Positions 36,436-46,755 of a stretch of DNA of 64,000 bases are shown here, in pieces. The notes below the pieces were generated by a model, which made no database searches, was not told where the DNA came from, and worked only from the letters and a program-made list of their open reading frames with translations. This stretch comes from Aminobacter aminovorans (GTDB taxonomy: Bacteria > Pseudomonadota > Alphaproteobacteria > Rhizobiales > Rhizobiaceae). The stretch's first letter is position 1, and each line of letters opens with the position of its first letter. The stretch is taken from positions 986,501 through 1,050,500 of the forward strand of contig NZ_UFSM01000001.1 in the NCBI RefSeq assembly GCF_900445235.1, in the 5' to 3' direction. Position numbers and translations under genes: made by a program.

Positions 36436-36539
36436 AGGAAACTCCGGTCGGTTTCAGTTCCATGCTCATAGCCGAGATCGCAGATCGGTCGCCTGGCGGC
36501 AAGGGCGGATTGAAGCGGTCCGAAGTCGATTGCATGCGA

Positions 36540-37430
36540 CTACTGCAGCCGGAAATCGCAGATTTCGGCGCTCAGGGCCGCGACTTCCTCACAGAACTGC
36601 ACGTGGTAATCGTTCCTGAAGGTGGCGAAGTATTCGAGATTGGGCAGCTCCATCTCGGTGCGCACGACGCACAGCCGGCCATCGGCGACCATGTTCCTGA
36701 AGAAGGCGTGCGGCAGGATGGTGACGCCCATGCCATGGGCCGCCAAGTGAGCCAGCGCCACCATGTTGTTGCAGGAAATCGTCCGCTTGAACGGCAAATT
36801 CGGGTTGTCGATGACGCTGTGCAGGATCGGCCGCAGGATGGAGCCGGTCGTCTGGATCAGCAATGGATGCTTGGTGAGATCGCTCAACGTCGCGTTGTCC
36901 TTGCCGCCCAACAGCTTCGGGCTGCACATCCACACAAGCTCGATGGCGCCAAGCGGCGTGCTGACGAATTGCGGCTCCTGGATGACACGCGGGCAGATGA
37001 CGAAGTCGAGGCGGCGGTCGACCAGGCGCTCGAGCAGGGAGGCGGTGAGGTCGATCTCGGGTTCGAGCGTAATCATCGGATAGCGGTCGAGAATCCCGGA
37101 CAACAGTTCGGGCAGCCATGACAGCGCGACGAGATCGGTAACGCCAAGGCGAAAGCGGAATGACGGAACCGACGACTTCTTTGCCAGTGAATTCAGGCGA
37201 TCGTTCAGGCGCAGCATCTGCTCGGCGATTGCGCGGATCTCTTCGCCCTTGGTCGTCAGGACCGGCTTGCGCCCGGTCCGATGGAAAAGCGGCGTCGAAA
37301 ACCTGGCCTCCAGTTCGCCGATGCGCTTGGAGATCGTCGACTGGACCATGTTCAGATAGTCGGCAGCAGCCTCGAAACTGCCCAGCGTGCTGACCCAGTA
37401 GAGCGCCTCCATCTGCTTGATCGTGAACAT
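36540..37430 (-). CDS. LysR-family transcriptional regulator
   Basis: A 296-residue protein. The winged HTH at the start reads MEALYWVSTLGSFEAAADYL, VQSTISKRIGELEARF, LFHRTGRKPVLTTKGE. A periplasmic-binding-like effector domain fills residues 90-296. It is transcribed divergently from the RraA/ABC transporter operon and separated from it by 130 bases, the classic arrangement for a LysR activator of that operon. An inverted repeat TGAAGAA...TTCTTCA lies in the gap. The inducer is unknown; it should be a substrate or intermediate of the operon. Confidence 0.9.
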   Translation of the reverse strand: MFTIKQMEALYWVSTLGSFEAAADYLNMVQSTISKRIGELEARFSTPLFHRTGRKPVLTTKGEEIRAIAEQMLRLNDRLNSLAKKSSVPSFRFRLGVTDLVALSWLPELLSGILDRYPMITLEPEIDLTASLLERLVDRRLDFVICPRVIQEPQFVSTPLGAIELVWMCSPKLLGGKDNATLSDLTKHPLLIQTTGSILRPILHSVIDNPNLPFKRTISCNNMVALAHLAAHGMGVTILPHAFFRNMVADGRLCVVRTEMELPNLEYFATFRNDYHVQFCEEVAALSAEICDFRLQ

Positions 37431-37445
37431 GAATTCCTCCTGATA

Positions 37446-37491
37446 TGAAGAATAGTGATGCCTTCTGATGCATTAATATCGCTTTTCTTCA
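37446..37491. promoter_or_regulatory. Inverted repeat in the LysR/RraA divergent promoter region
   Basis: TGAAGAA at 37446-37452 and its complement TTCTTCA at 37485-37491 flank an AT-rich centre that includes ATGCATTAATAT. This is the only markedly AT-rich part of the interval. It is a reasonable LysR binding region and promoter for the operon starting at 37561, about 70 bases downstream. Confidence 0.4.
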
Positions 37492-37560
37492 GGAAGTGAC
37501 ACTCCTATCCCTTTGACGACTGGAGGCCGCTGGTCCGCGGTCGCCAAGGGAGGAGATATC

Positions 37561-38187
37561 ATGACCGTCACCGAACTGCCGTCCGCGGCGCCCGTTTCAG
37601 ACGAACTGCTGAAACAATACGCCAATGTCGCGACGTCGATCGTCAGCGACAATCTGGACCGTCTTCCGGGCGCGGTGGGTCTGCTGCCTTTTCATGCCGG
37701 CGGACAGCTGGTCGGCACGGCGCTGACGGTGCGGACGCGTCGTGGCGACAATCTGGCTATCCATGCGGCGCTGCGCATTGCGCGTCCCGGCGACGTCATC
37801 GTCGTCGACGGCGGCGGCGACACCAGCCAGGCGCTGATCGGCGAGATCATCCTGGCCCATGCCGAATCCCTTGGTGTTGCCGGCTTCGTCATCGACGGAG
37901 CTATCCGTGACGTCGCAGCCATCAGGGCCAGCAAGCTGCCCTGCTACGCCCGCGGCGTCACCCATCGCGGTCCCTACAAGAATGGCCCCGGCGCCATCAA
38001 TGTCGACGTCGCCATCGGCGGCCTCGTCGTTCACCCGGGCGACCTGGTCGTTGGCGACGAGGACGGCGTCGTCGCCCTGTCGCCCAAGGTGGCGGCCGAC
38101 ATCCTGCCCGGCATCCGTGCCCAGGAGGAGAAGGAACGACTGAAGCTGGAGGGCTTCAGGACGGGTGCGCGCCTGCGCGCCGTCTAG
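37561..38187 (+). CDS. RraA-family protein (HMG/CHA aldolase-like)
   Basis: A 208-residue protein from the ATG at 37561, after a strong GGGAGGAGA site. The RraA fold signatures are PGDVIVVDGGGD, AGFVIDGAIRDVAAI (the Arg-Asp that positions Mg2+) and LVVGDEDGVVALSP. Members are divalent-metal 4-hydroxy-4-methyl-2-oxoglutarate / 4-carboxy-4-hydroxy-2-oxoadipate aldolases, or RNase E regulators in enterics. As the first gene of a catabolic-type operon with a peptide-class importer, an aldolase or oxaloacetate decarboxylase role on an imported acid is likely (inference). Confidence 0.88.
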   Translation: MTVTELPSAAPVSDELLKQYANVATSIVSDNLDRLPGAVGLLPFHAGGQLVGTALTVRTRRGDNLAIHAALRIARPGDVIVVDGGGDTSQALIGEIILAHAESLGVAGFVIDGAIRDVAAIRASKLPCYARGVTHRGPYKNGPGAINVDVAIGGLVVHPGDLVVGDEDGVVALSPKVAADILPGIRAQEEKERLKLEGFRTGARLRAV

Positions 38188-38234
38188 CAGCGACGGACTT
38201 CACGAAATCAACTAGAACTCGGGAGGAGTTTGAA

Positions 38235-39761
38235 ATGAACGCATTCAGGAAAACCGCACTAGGGCTTTCGACGGCATTGTTTCTGTTGGCGATGCCAGCG
38301 GCCATGGCCCAGTCGGGCGATGCAGTGACCATCGTCTTGCCGGGCGGGCCGGACCGGCTCGATCCATGCGAGACTCCGCGCTCGGTCATCGGCCGCATCA
38401 TCAAGCAGAACGTCGTCGAAACACTGGTCGAGCTGGACTACGCCAAGCAGACCACCGTGCCGCGCCTAGCTGAGAGCTGGGAGCAGACCTCGCCGACCGA
38501 ATGGCGCTTCAACCTGCGCAAGGACGTGAAGTTCCATGATGGCACGCCGTTCGATGCGGCGTCGGTCGTCTACTCGCTCGAGCGCACGCTCGATCCCAAG
38601 CTGACCTGCATCACCCGCACCAAATATTTCGGCGGCGTCGACATCACCGCCAAGGCGGTCGACGAGAATACCGTCGTCTTCACCACCAAGACGCCGATGC
38701 CGATCCTGCCGACGCTGCTGGCGCAGTTGGCGATCGCATCGGCCAAGACGCCGAAGGGCGAGTACACGGCCGACCCGATCGGTACCGGGCCGTACGACTT
38801 CGTCAGTTGGACCCAGGGCGAGAACGTCAAGATCAAGCGCTTCGACGGCTACTGGGGCGAGAAGCCGAAGATCGCAGAGGCGACCTATGTCTGGCGCACG
38901 GAATCGTCCGTGGCCGCGGCCATGGTCGAAACCGGCGAAGCTGACCTTGCCTTCTCGATCGCGCCGCAGGATGCGACAAATCCGGATACGGACAAGGTCT
39001 ATCCGAACTCCGACAGTGCCATGTTCCGCCTCTCCGCCGATATTCCGCCGCTCAACGACATCCGCGTGCGCAAGGCCTTCAACCTGGCGATCGACCGCAA
39101 GGCATTCCTGGGCAGCGTCATCAGTGACAAGGCGGAACTCGCCACCCAGCAGGTCGGTCCGAGCGTTCTCGGCCACAATGCCAAGCTGGTGCCGTGGCCC
39201 TACGATCCCGAGCAGGCCAAGGCGCTGCTCGCCGAAGCCAAGGCGGCGGGCGTGCCCGTCGACACCGAGATCCGTATGATCGGCCGCCCCGGCATGTTCG
39301 CCAACTCCAACGAGTTCGTCGAGGCCGCGGCCGAGATGCTCCGCGCCGTCGGCTTCAAGATCAAGCTCGACAATCTCGAAATGACGCAGTGGCTGGAAGC
39401 GGCAAACAAGCCCTTTGCTGCCAACCGCGAAGCCAACGCGCTTTTGACGATGCACGACAACAACAGCGGCGACGCCCAGTTCACGGCGTTCTTCAAGTAC
39501 CACAGCGATGGCCGCCAGAGCGAACTCCACGACTCCAAGGTCGACAAGCTGATCGCGGAAGCCGGCATGGCCTCGGGCGAGGAACGCGCCAAGCTCTATC
39601 AGGAGACCTTCCGCTACATCTACGAGGACCTGGTCGCCGACGCGCCGCTGTTCCACATGGTCAACTACATGCGGGTCGGAAAGCGCCTCGACTTCACTCC
39701 GACCATTGCCAATGCAGTTGAGCTGCAGCTTGCCAAGCTGGTCGTAAAGCAGCCGTCGTAA
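38235..39761 (+). CDS. ABC transporter substrate-binding protein, family 5 (peptide/opine type)
   Basis: A 508-residue periplasmic protein. It has a signal peptide (about residues 1-26, ending AAMAQS) and SBP_5 blocks LAESWEQTSPTEWRFNLRKD, KFHDGTPFDAASVVYSLE and the late VRKAFNLAIDRKAFL. It follows the RraA gene by 47 bases with GGGAGGAG upstream. The ligand could be a peptide, glycoside or organic acid; the family is broad. A perfect 10-bp hairpin after the stop probably lets this gene be expressed above the permeases. Confidence 0.9.
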   Translation: MNAFRKTALGLSTALFLLAMPAAMAQSGDAVTIVLPGGPDRLDPCETPRSVIGRIIKQNVVETLVELDYAKQTTVPRLAESWEQTSPTEWRFNLRKDVKFHDGTPFDAASVVYSLERTLDPKLTCITRTKYFGGVDITAKAVDENTVVFTTKTPMPILPTLLAQLAIASAKTPKGEYTADPIGTGPYDFVSWTQGENVKIKRFDGYWGEKPKIAEATYVWRTESSVAAAMVETGEADLAFSIAPQDATNPDTDKVYPNSDSAMFRLSADIPPLNDIRVRKAFNLAIDRKAFLGSVISDKAELATQQVGPSVLGHNAKLVPWPYDPEQAKALLAEAKAAGVPVDTEIRMIGRPGMFANSNEFVEAAAEMLRAVGFKIKLDNLEMTQWLEAANKPFAANREANALLTMHDNNSGDAQFTAFFKYHSDGRQSELHDSKVDKLIAEAGMASGEERAKLYQETFRYIYEDLVADAPLFHMVNYMRVGKRLDFTPTIANAVELQLAKLVVKQPS

Positions 39762-39769
39762 CACCGGAA

Positions 39770-39794
39770 CGGCGCCGGCGGATGGCCGGCGCCG
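39770..39794 (+). terminator. Intercistronic hairpin between binding protein and permease
   Basis: CGGCGCCGGC at 39770-39779 pairs perfectly with 39785-39794 across a GGATG loop, 9 bases after the binding-protein stop. There is no T-run. In ABC operons such stems commonly protect the upstream message or partly stop transcription, giving an excess of binding protein. Confidence 0.5.
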
Positions 39795-39837
39795 ACCTTC
39801 CGTGCCACGTACCAATGTCCGGCGGAGGAGGCGGAGC

Positions 39838-40755
39838 ATGGGCAATTTCATCTACAAGAGGTCGCTGCAAAGCCTGCTGTCGCTGGCGCTGCTGATCATC
39901 CTCGTTTTCTTCCTGGCCAGACTGACGGGCTCTCCCGCCGACCTCTATTTGCCGCTCGACGCCACCGAGGAGATGCGCGACCAGTTCAACCAGCGCTTCG
40001 GTTTCAACGATCCTGTCTATGTCCAGTTCGGCCGCTTCCTTGTTGGTCTGCTGCAGTTCAACCTCGGCGAATCGATCCAGTACTCCAAGCCCGCGGTCGA
40101 GGTCGTGCTGCAGGCCTTCCCGACGACGCTGATGCTGGCTGCGATCACCATGCCGATCGTCATTGCGGTGGCCATCGTCACCGGTTCGCTCGCTGCTTTC
40201 CGTCCGGGCGGACTGTTCGACCGCATTGCCAGCCTGATCTCGCTGATCGGCGCCAGCACGCCGAACTTCTGGGTGGCGATCGTCGGCGTGATCGTGTTTG
40301 CCGTCTGGCTGCGTGTGCTGCCGACGTCCGGGACCGGCACGCCATGGCACTGGGTCCTGCCGGTCGCCGTCCTGTGCCTCAGGCCGACAGGCGTGCTGGT
40401 GCAGGTGGTACGCTCGTCGATGATCACCGCGCTGTCCTCCGCCTACGTCAAGACGGCGCGGGCCAAGGGCGTGCGCTCCAGAGCCATCGTCTTCGTGCAT
40501 GCGCTGCGCAACGCCCTTCTGCCTGTCATCACCGTCGCCAGCGACCAGGCAGCCGGCATCGTCAACGGCGCCGTCATCGTCGAAACCGTGTTCGGCTTCC
40601 CCGGCATCGGCAAGCTGATGATCGATTCCGTGCTGCTGCGCGACTTCGCCGTCATCCAGGCCGCGGTCCTCGTGACCGCGCTGGCGGTCTTCATCATCAA
40701 CATCGTTGTGGACATCACCTATGCGCTCGTCGATCCACGCATCCGGCACAGCTGA
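39838..40755 (+). CDS. ABC transporter permease, DppB type
   Basis: A 305-residue protein from the ATG at 39838, preceded by GGAGGAGGCGGAG. Six membrane spans are seen. The N-terminal LARLTGSPADLYLPLDATEE and the cytoplasmic EAA loop ARAKGVRSRAIVFVHALRNA are typical of the DppB subfamily. It forms the heterodimeric channel with the next gene, which begins one base after its stop. Confidence 0.9.
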   Translation: MGNFIYKRSLQSLLSLALLIILVFFLARLTGSPADLYLPLDATEEMRDQFNQRFGFNDPVYVQFGRFLVGLLQFNLGESIQYSKPAVEVVLQAFPTTLMLAAITMPIVIAVAIVTGSLAAFRPGGLFDRIASLISLIGASTPNFWVAIVGVIVFAVWLRVLPTSGTGTPWHWVLPVAVLCLRPTGVLVQVVRSSMITALSSAYVKTARAKGVRSRAIVFVHALRNALLPVITVASDQAAGIVNGAVIVETVFGFPGIGKLMIDSVLLRDFAVIQAAVLVTALAVFIINIVVDITYALVDPRIRHS

Positions 40756-40756
40756 G

Positions 40757-41656
40757 ATGGCCAGGCCCGCACAGGCAGCGCCCTCGGCATTCAGCGACAT
40801 CGTTTCGAGCCTCGCGCGCGACAAGGTGGCCCTGGTCTCCGCCGCGTTCCTCGTCGTCGTCATGGTCTGCGTCACCATCGGGCCGACACTGCTCGCCGAC
40901 CAGACCCGGGCGATGAACCTGATGCAGCGCAACGCCGCACCGTTCTCCTTGGATCGCCCATGGCTCTACATTCTCGGTGCCGATGCGCTCGGGCGCAGCG
41001 TGCTCGCCCGCATCATCGTCGCCAGTCAGAACACCATGCTGATCGCGGGAACCGCGGTGCTCACCTCGCTGGTCATCGGCGGTGCGCTTGGGCTTGTCGC
41101 CGGCTTCAAGGGCGGCGCCATCGGCGCGATCCTGTTGCGCCTGGCGGACGCGATCATGAGCTTCCCGTCACTGCTTCTGGCGGTCATCGTGCTGTTCGTG
41201 TTCGAGCCTGGCGTCGCCAATGTCATCCTGGTGCTCGCCATCTCGCGCGTGCCGATCTTTCTGCGCACGGTCCGCGCCGAAGTGCTCGAGCTGAAGGAAC
41301 GACTGTTCGTGACGTCCGCCCGGGCCATGGGTGCCTCGACCCCTCGCATCCTGTTCCGGCACGTCGCCCCCATGGTACTGCCAACGGTGATCAACCTTGC
41401 GGCGCTGGAAATGGCATTCGTGATGCTCGTCGAATCCGGCTTGAGCTTCCTCGGCATCGGCATCCAGCCACCGGAGATTACCTGGGGTTTGATGGTCTCG
41501 GACGGTCGCAACTACATCGGCTCGGCCTGGTGGGTGGCGTTCTGGCCAGGCATGGCAATCATGCTCGTCACCATGTCGCTCAACCTGTTCTCGAACTGGC
41601 TCCGCGTCGCGACAGATCCTGTCGAACGCTGGCGCCTGCAAACCTCGGCGGAATGA
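40757..41656 (+). CDS. ABC transporter permease, DppC type
   Basis: A 299-residue protein with an N-terminal cytoplasmic tail, six membrane spans, the DppC-type LGADALGRSVLARII block and the EAA loop TSARAMGASTPRILFRHV. It also has LSFLGIGIQPPEITWG, conserved in peptide and nickel permeases. It is coupled to the ATPase gene by an ATGA overlap at 41653-41656. Confidence 0.9.
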   Translation: MARPAQAAPSAFSDIVSSLARDKVALVSAAFLVVVMVCVTIGPTLLADQTRAMNLMQRNAAPFSLDRPWLYILGADALGRSVLARIIVASQNTMLIAGTAVLTSLVIGGALGLVAGFKGGAIGAILLRLADAIMSFPSLLLAVIVLFVFEPGVANVILVLAISRVPIFLRTVRAEVLELKERLFVTSARAMGASTPRILFRHVAPMVLPTVINLAALEMAFVMLVESGLSFLGIGIQPPEITWGLMVSDGRNYIGSAWWVAFWPGMAIMLVTMSLNLFSNWLRVATDPVERWRLQTSAE

Positions 41657-43293
41657 CAATGTCAGAACCCAGCCTTCTGCAGGTCAAGAACCTCAGCATC
41701 CAGTTCCCGACGCGCAAAGGCGTCGTCCATGCCGTAAGCGACGTCAGTTGGTCGGTCGACCAGGGCGAGACGCTCGCGATCCTCGGCGAGAGCGGTTCGG
41801 GCAAAAGCGTCAGCGCGTCTGCGGTGATGAACCTGGTCGACACGCCGCCGGCAGTGATCTCGTCCGGGCAGATCCTGTTTCGCGGCCGCGACCTTTTGCA
41901 GGCGAGCGTAGAGGAGCGCCGGCTGGTCAACGGCAAGAACATCTCGATGATTTTCCAAGACCCGCTGGCCGCCCTCAATCCGGTCTATCCGGTCGGCTGG
42001 CAGATTGCAGAGACGATGCTTGTCCACGGCACCGACAGTGATACGGCGCGCCGTCGCGCCATCGACCTGCTTGGACGCGTCGGCATAGCTGATCCTGAGC
42101 ATCGCGCGCTTGATTATCCGCACCAGTTTTCCGGCGGCCAACGCCAGCGCATCATGATCGCCTCGGCGATCGCACTGCAGCCCGACCTGCTCATTGCCGA
42201 CGAGCCGACAAGCGCACTCGACGTCACGGTGCAGGCGCAGGTTCTCGATCTGATGAAGGAGCTGCAGCGCGAGAGCGGCATGGGCATGGTCATCATCACC
42301 CACGATCTTGGCGTGGTCGAGAAGGTGGCGGACAAGGTGGTGGTGATGCAGGCTGGCCGCATCGTCGAGGCCGGCGAGGTGACCAAGGTGCTATCGCAGC
42401 CTAGCCATCCCTATACGCAGCGACTGCTCGACGCCGTGCCGGGCCGCCACGGCTTCAGCGTCAACAAGGCCGGCGATGCCGGGCCGACGCCGCTGCTCGA
42501 GGTCCGCAACGTCTCCAAGGTCTATTTCGGCCGGCCCAAGCTGTTTTCGAGCGCGCCGCAGCCGCAGGTCAAAGCTGTCGACGACGCCAGCTTCAGACTG
42601 TCCAGGGGCGAGACGCTCGGCATCGTCGGCGAGTCCGGCTCCGGTAAGTCGACGCTGGCACGCATGCTGCTCGGGCTCGACACACCGACGGCGGGATCGA
42701 TCGATTTCGATGGCAAGGAGCTGCTCAAACTGTCGGCCGCCGAGACCTTCAAGGTCCGGCGGCGCATGCAGTTCGTGTTCCAGGATCCGACCGCCTCGCT
42801 CAATCCACGCATGACCGTCCAGCAGATCGTTTCCGAGCCATGGGCGATCCATTCTGGCGTGCTGCCGAAGCACCAATGGGCGCAACGTGTCACTGAACTC
42901 TTGCAGAAGGTCGGCCTGCTGCCGGAACATGCCGAGCGCTACCCGCACCAGTTCTCGGGTGGGCAGCGGCAGCGCATCGCGATTGCCCGCTCGCTGGCGC
43001 TGCAGCCGGAACTGATCGTCTGCGACGAGGCGGTCTCGGCGCTCGACGTCTCCATCCAGGCGCAGATCATCGACCTGCTCAAGGAACTGCGCCGCGACAT
43101 GGGACTGTCTTATGTCTTCATCGCCCATGATCTCGCGCTGGTACGGGATTTCGCCACCTCGGTAGTGGTGATGTATCAGGGTCGGATCGTCGAGCAGGGG
43201 CCGACCGAGCAGGTCTACGGCGACCCGCAGCACGACTACACCAGGCGGCTGCTCGCGGCGAGCGAAGTGCACCCGGGCGCGCTGGCGGCCTGA
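41653..43293 (+). CDS. ABC transporter ATP-binding protein, two fused domains (DppD-DppF)
   Basis: A 546-residue protein carrying two complete ATPase domains. Domain 1 has Walker [12 protein letters not shown], signature [12 protein letters not shown] and Walker [13 protein letters not shown]. Domain 2, from about residue 280, has [23 protein letters not shown] and [12 protein letters not shown]; each domain ends with the oligopeptide-type C-terminal extension. The ATG at 41653 overlaps the permease stop; an ATG at 41659 is possible. It energises the importer formed by the three genes upstream, so this transporter is complete. Confidence 0.92.
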   Translation: MTMSEPSLLQVKNLSIQFPTRKGVVHAVSDVSWSVDQGETLAILGESGSGKSVSASAVMNLVDTPPAVISSGQILFRGRDLLQASVEERRLVNGKNISMIFQDPLAALNPVYPVGWQIAETMLVHGTDSDTARRRAIDLLGRVGIADPEHRALDYPHQFSGGQRQRIMIASAIALQPDLLIADEPTSALDVTVQAQVLDLMKELQRESGMGMVIITHDLGVVEKVADKVVVMQAGRIVEAGEVTKVLSQPSHPYTQRLLDAVPGRHGFSVNKAGDAGPTPLLEVRNVSKVYFGRPKLFSSAPQPQVKAVDDASFRLSRGETLGIVGESGSGKSTLARMLLGLDTPTAGSIDFDGKELLKLSAAETFKVRRRMQFVFQDPTASLNPRMTVQQIVSEPWAIHSGVLPKHQWAQRVTELLQKVGLLPEHAERYPHQFSGGQRQRIAIARSLALQPELIVCDEAVSALDVSIQAQIIDLLKELRRDMGLSYVFIAHDLALVRDFATSVVVMYQGRIVEQGPTEQVYGDPQHDYTRRLLAASEVHPGALAA

Positions 43294-43294
43294 G

Positions 43295-43879
43295 ATGACG
43301 TCGGTTCCCGATCCCGCTGCCGAACCGCCGGTGCTGATCGCAGTGCGGTCGGCGCCGGGGTTGGGCGCCTTGTTCCTGACCTGCCTGAAGATCGGTCTGA
43401 TGAGCTTTGGCGGCGGTCTGTCGGGCTGGCTCTACCAGGAGTTCGTCTTGCGCAACCGCTGGATCAGCGACGAGGATTTCGCCAGTTCGCTGGCGATCTC
43501 GCAGATGCTCCCCGGTGCCAATGTCGTCAACCTGGTCATCTGCATGGGCGACGATTTACGCGGCCTTGCCGGCAGCATCGCCTGTGTGCTCGGCTTCCTC
43601 GTCGGCCCGTTCTTTGCCGTGATTGCATTGAGCGCAGTGTTCGACGCCCTGCCCGATGTGGCCATGCTGGAAGCGGCGTCGAATGGCGTGGCCTATGCCG
43701 CGTTGGGGCTTTTGCTGGTGATCTGCCTGAAGGGTGTCCAGCGCGCGATGAAGTTTCCGCCGGGCCTTGCCGTCATCGCCGCCGTGGCAACTGCAGTTGG
43801 CGTGCTCAAGCTGCCGTTGATTCCGGTGGTTTTCGTGGCCGCACCGATCAGCGTCGCCCTTGCCTGGCGCCGGAGCTGA
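43295..43879 (+). CDS. Chromate-transporter-family (CHR) half protein 1
   Basis: A 194-residue membrane protein starting one base after the ATPase stop. It has the CHR N-terminal signature LFLTCLKIGLMSFGGGLSGW, DEDFASSLAISQMLPGANVV and about five or six spans. Short-chain CHR proteins work as pairs encoded in tandem, as here. Known members export chromate or transport related anions. Tight linkage to a peptide-class importer and an RraA-family enzyme suggests the true substrate is an organic or inorganic anion of that pathway rather than chromate (inference). Confidence 0.85.
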   Translation: MTSVPDPAAEPPVLIAVRSAPGLGALFLTCLKIGLMSFGGGLSGWLYQEFVLRNRWISDEDFASSLAISQMLPGANVVNLVICMGDDLRGLAGSIACVLGFLVGPFFAVIALSAVFDALPDVAMLEAASNGVAYAALGLLLVICLKGVQRAMKFPPGLAVIAAVATAVGVLKLPLIPVVFVAAPISVALAWRRS

Positions 43880-43882
43880 TCG

Positions 43883-44428
43883 ATGCGCGACGACGACCTT
43901 GTCACCCTGATTGCGGTTTTCGTGCCGTTTTCGCTGCTATCGATCGGCGGCGGCTCGGCGATCATCGCCGGTATCCAGCACGAATCCGTCGCGGTGCACA
44001 GCTGGATCACCAGCCGTGAGTTCATCGACCTGTTCGCCATCTCCCGCGCTGCACCCGGACCGGGCACTATGCTTGCGACGCTTATCGGCTGGAAGGTCGC
44101 CGGCTGGTGGGGAGCGCTGGCCGCGACCATGGCCCTGTTCCTGCCGTCGTCTCTGCTCTGCTACGGCGTCATCAAGGTGTCCAATGCCCACAAGGCGAAG
44201 CGGTGGCACAAGGCGATGCGCGAAGGCCTCGCCCCCGTCGGGGTGGGGCTGATCATTGCGGGCGTCATTGCCATTTTCCAGCTCGCCGGCGGCGGTATGC
44301 TTGCAGCCGGGATCGCCGTGGCCTCGGCCGCAGTGCTGCTCTGGATGCCGCGCTTTCCCACCGTCGGCGTGCTTGTCGCCGGGGCGGGGACGATGCTGCT
44401 GTGGGCCCAGTTCGGATCTACTGGCTGA
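43883..44428 (+). CDS. Chromate-transporter-family (CHR) half protein 2
   Basis: A 181-residue membrane protein, the second half of the short-chain pair, starting three bases after the first. It shows LIAVFVPFSLLSIGGGSAII, REFIDLFAISRAAPGPGTM (the Pro-Gly motif of the family) and five spans. The stop is followed by about 120 bases before the sigma-54 activator, a probable operon end, though I see no strong terminator. Confidence 0.85.
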   Translation: MRDDDLVTLIAVFVPFSLLSIGGGSAIIAGIQHESVAVHSWITSREFIDLFAISRAAPGPGTMLATLIGWKVAGWWGALAATMALFLPSSLLCYGVIKVSNAHKAKRWHKAMREGLAPVGVGLIIAGVIAIFQLAGGGMLAAGIAVASAAVLLWMPRFPTVGVLVAGAGTMLLWAQFGSTG

Positions 44429-44552
44429 CAGGGCTGGAGGTGTGCCGCCTGCTGCATCGGTTGCGTCCTTTACATTACCAACATGCCATGCAGTCATATG
44501 GCATCAGGAGGAAATGGGAGGGTGGTGCGTTGGGAGGCGTGCCGCATTGCCG

Positions 44553-46451
<1,899 letters not shown>

Positions 46452-46452
46452 C

Positions 46453-46477
46453 CTGTTGCAGCCGGCCGCTGCAACAG
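46453..46477. promoter_or_regulatory. Palindromic candidate enhancer site for the sigma-54 activator
   Basis: CTGTTGCAGC at 46453-46462 and its exact complement GCTGCAACAG at 46468-46477 flank a CGGCC centre. A second TTGCAACAG half lies at 46499-46507. The palindrome centre is about 100 bases upstream of the -24 element, a normal enhancer distance, and it begins directly behind the activator's stop codon. This fits a Fis-type dimer site, with the half-site as an auxiliary position. Confidence 0.6.
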
Positions 46478-46558
46478 CTGTGGCGTGCTGCAGGCGCGTT
46501 GCAACAGTTGGTGCCTGCCTTCCCCCCGGAAACCAAGCTTTTCCTGACACCAGCGACT

Positions 46559-46574
46559 TGGCACGGCACTTGCT
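46559..46574 (+). promoter_or_regulatory. Sigma-54 (-24/-12) promoter
   Basis: TGGCACGGCACTTGCT matches the RpoN consensus TGGCACG-N4-TTGCW in full. The invariant GG is at 46560-46561 and the GC at 46572-46573, ten bases apart. The start of transcription would be near 46585, just upstream of the ribosome site for the small gene at 46606. With an adjacent AAA+ activator gene, this is the best-supported promoter in the window. Confidence 0.88.
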
Positions 46575-46605
46575 GTCCTTGGAACGACTGGGATTGGAGG
46601 AAGCC

Positions 46606-46725
46606 ATGTCGAACAGCCAGGGCCGCGACGTCCTGCTGAAAGCTGCGGAACAGCCGGAGACGATCATCAGTCTCGCCGGCCGGGCCGCCTGGGATCGCGC
46701 GAAGCCGCGTGCGCTCGCCAATTGA
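46606..46725 (+). CDS. 39-residue leader protein of the sigma-54 monooxygenase operon
   Basis: A short gene with a very strong site (TTGGAGGAAGCC before the ATG at 46606) and TGA at 46723-46725. It is the first frame behind the sigma-54 promoter and 30 bases before the monooxygenase. The peptide begins MSNSQGRDVLLKAAEQPETI and ends GRAAWDRAKPRALAN. It is soluble and helical by composition, with no signal and no Cys. I do not recognise a family. It may be a small accessory protein, or serve translation of the next gene; the ribosome site makes expression likely. Confidence 0.7.
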   Translation: MSNSQGRDVLLKAAEQPETIISLAGRAAWDRAKPRALAN

Positions 46726-46755
46726 ACAATCATCGGCAATTCGGAGGAAAACAAC

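Noticed and set aside
38466..39851. 461-codon minus-strand frame opposite the binding protein
   Set aside because: It is antisense to a clear family-5 binding protein; low-complexity Gly/Arg/Asp composition.
46456..46725. Longer 89-residue version of the small gene before the monooxygenase
   Set aside because: The extended frame would begin upstream of the sigma-54 promoter and its first half is the enhancer region; the ATG at 46606 with a strong ribosome site is the sensible start.
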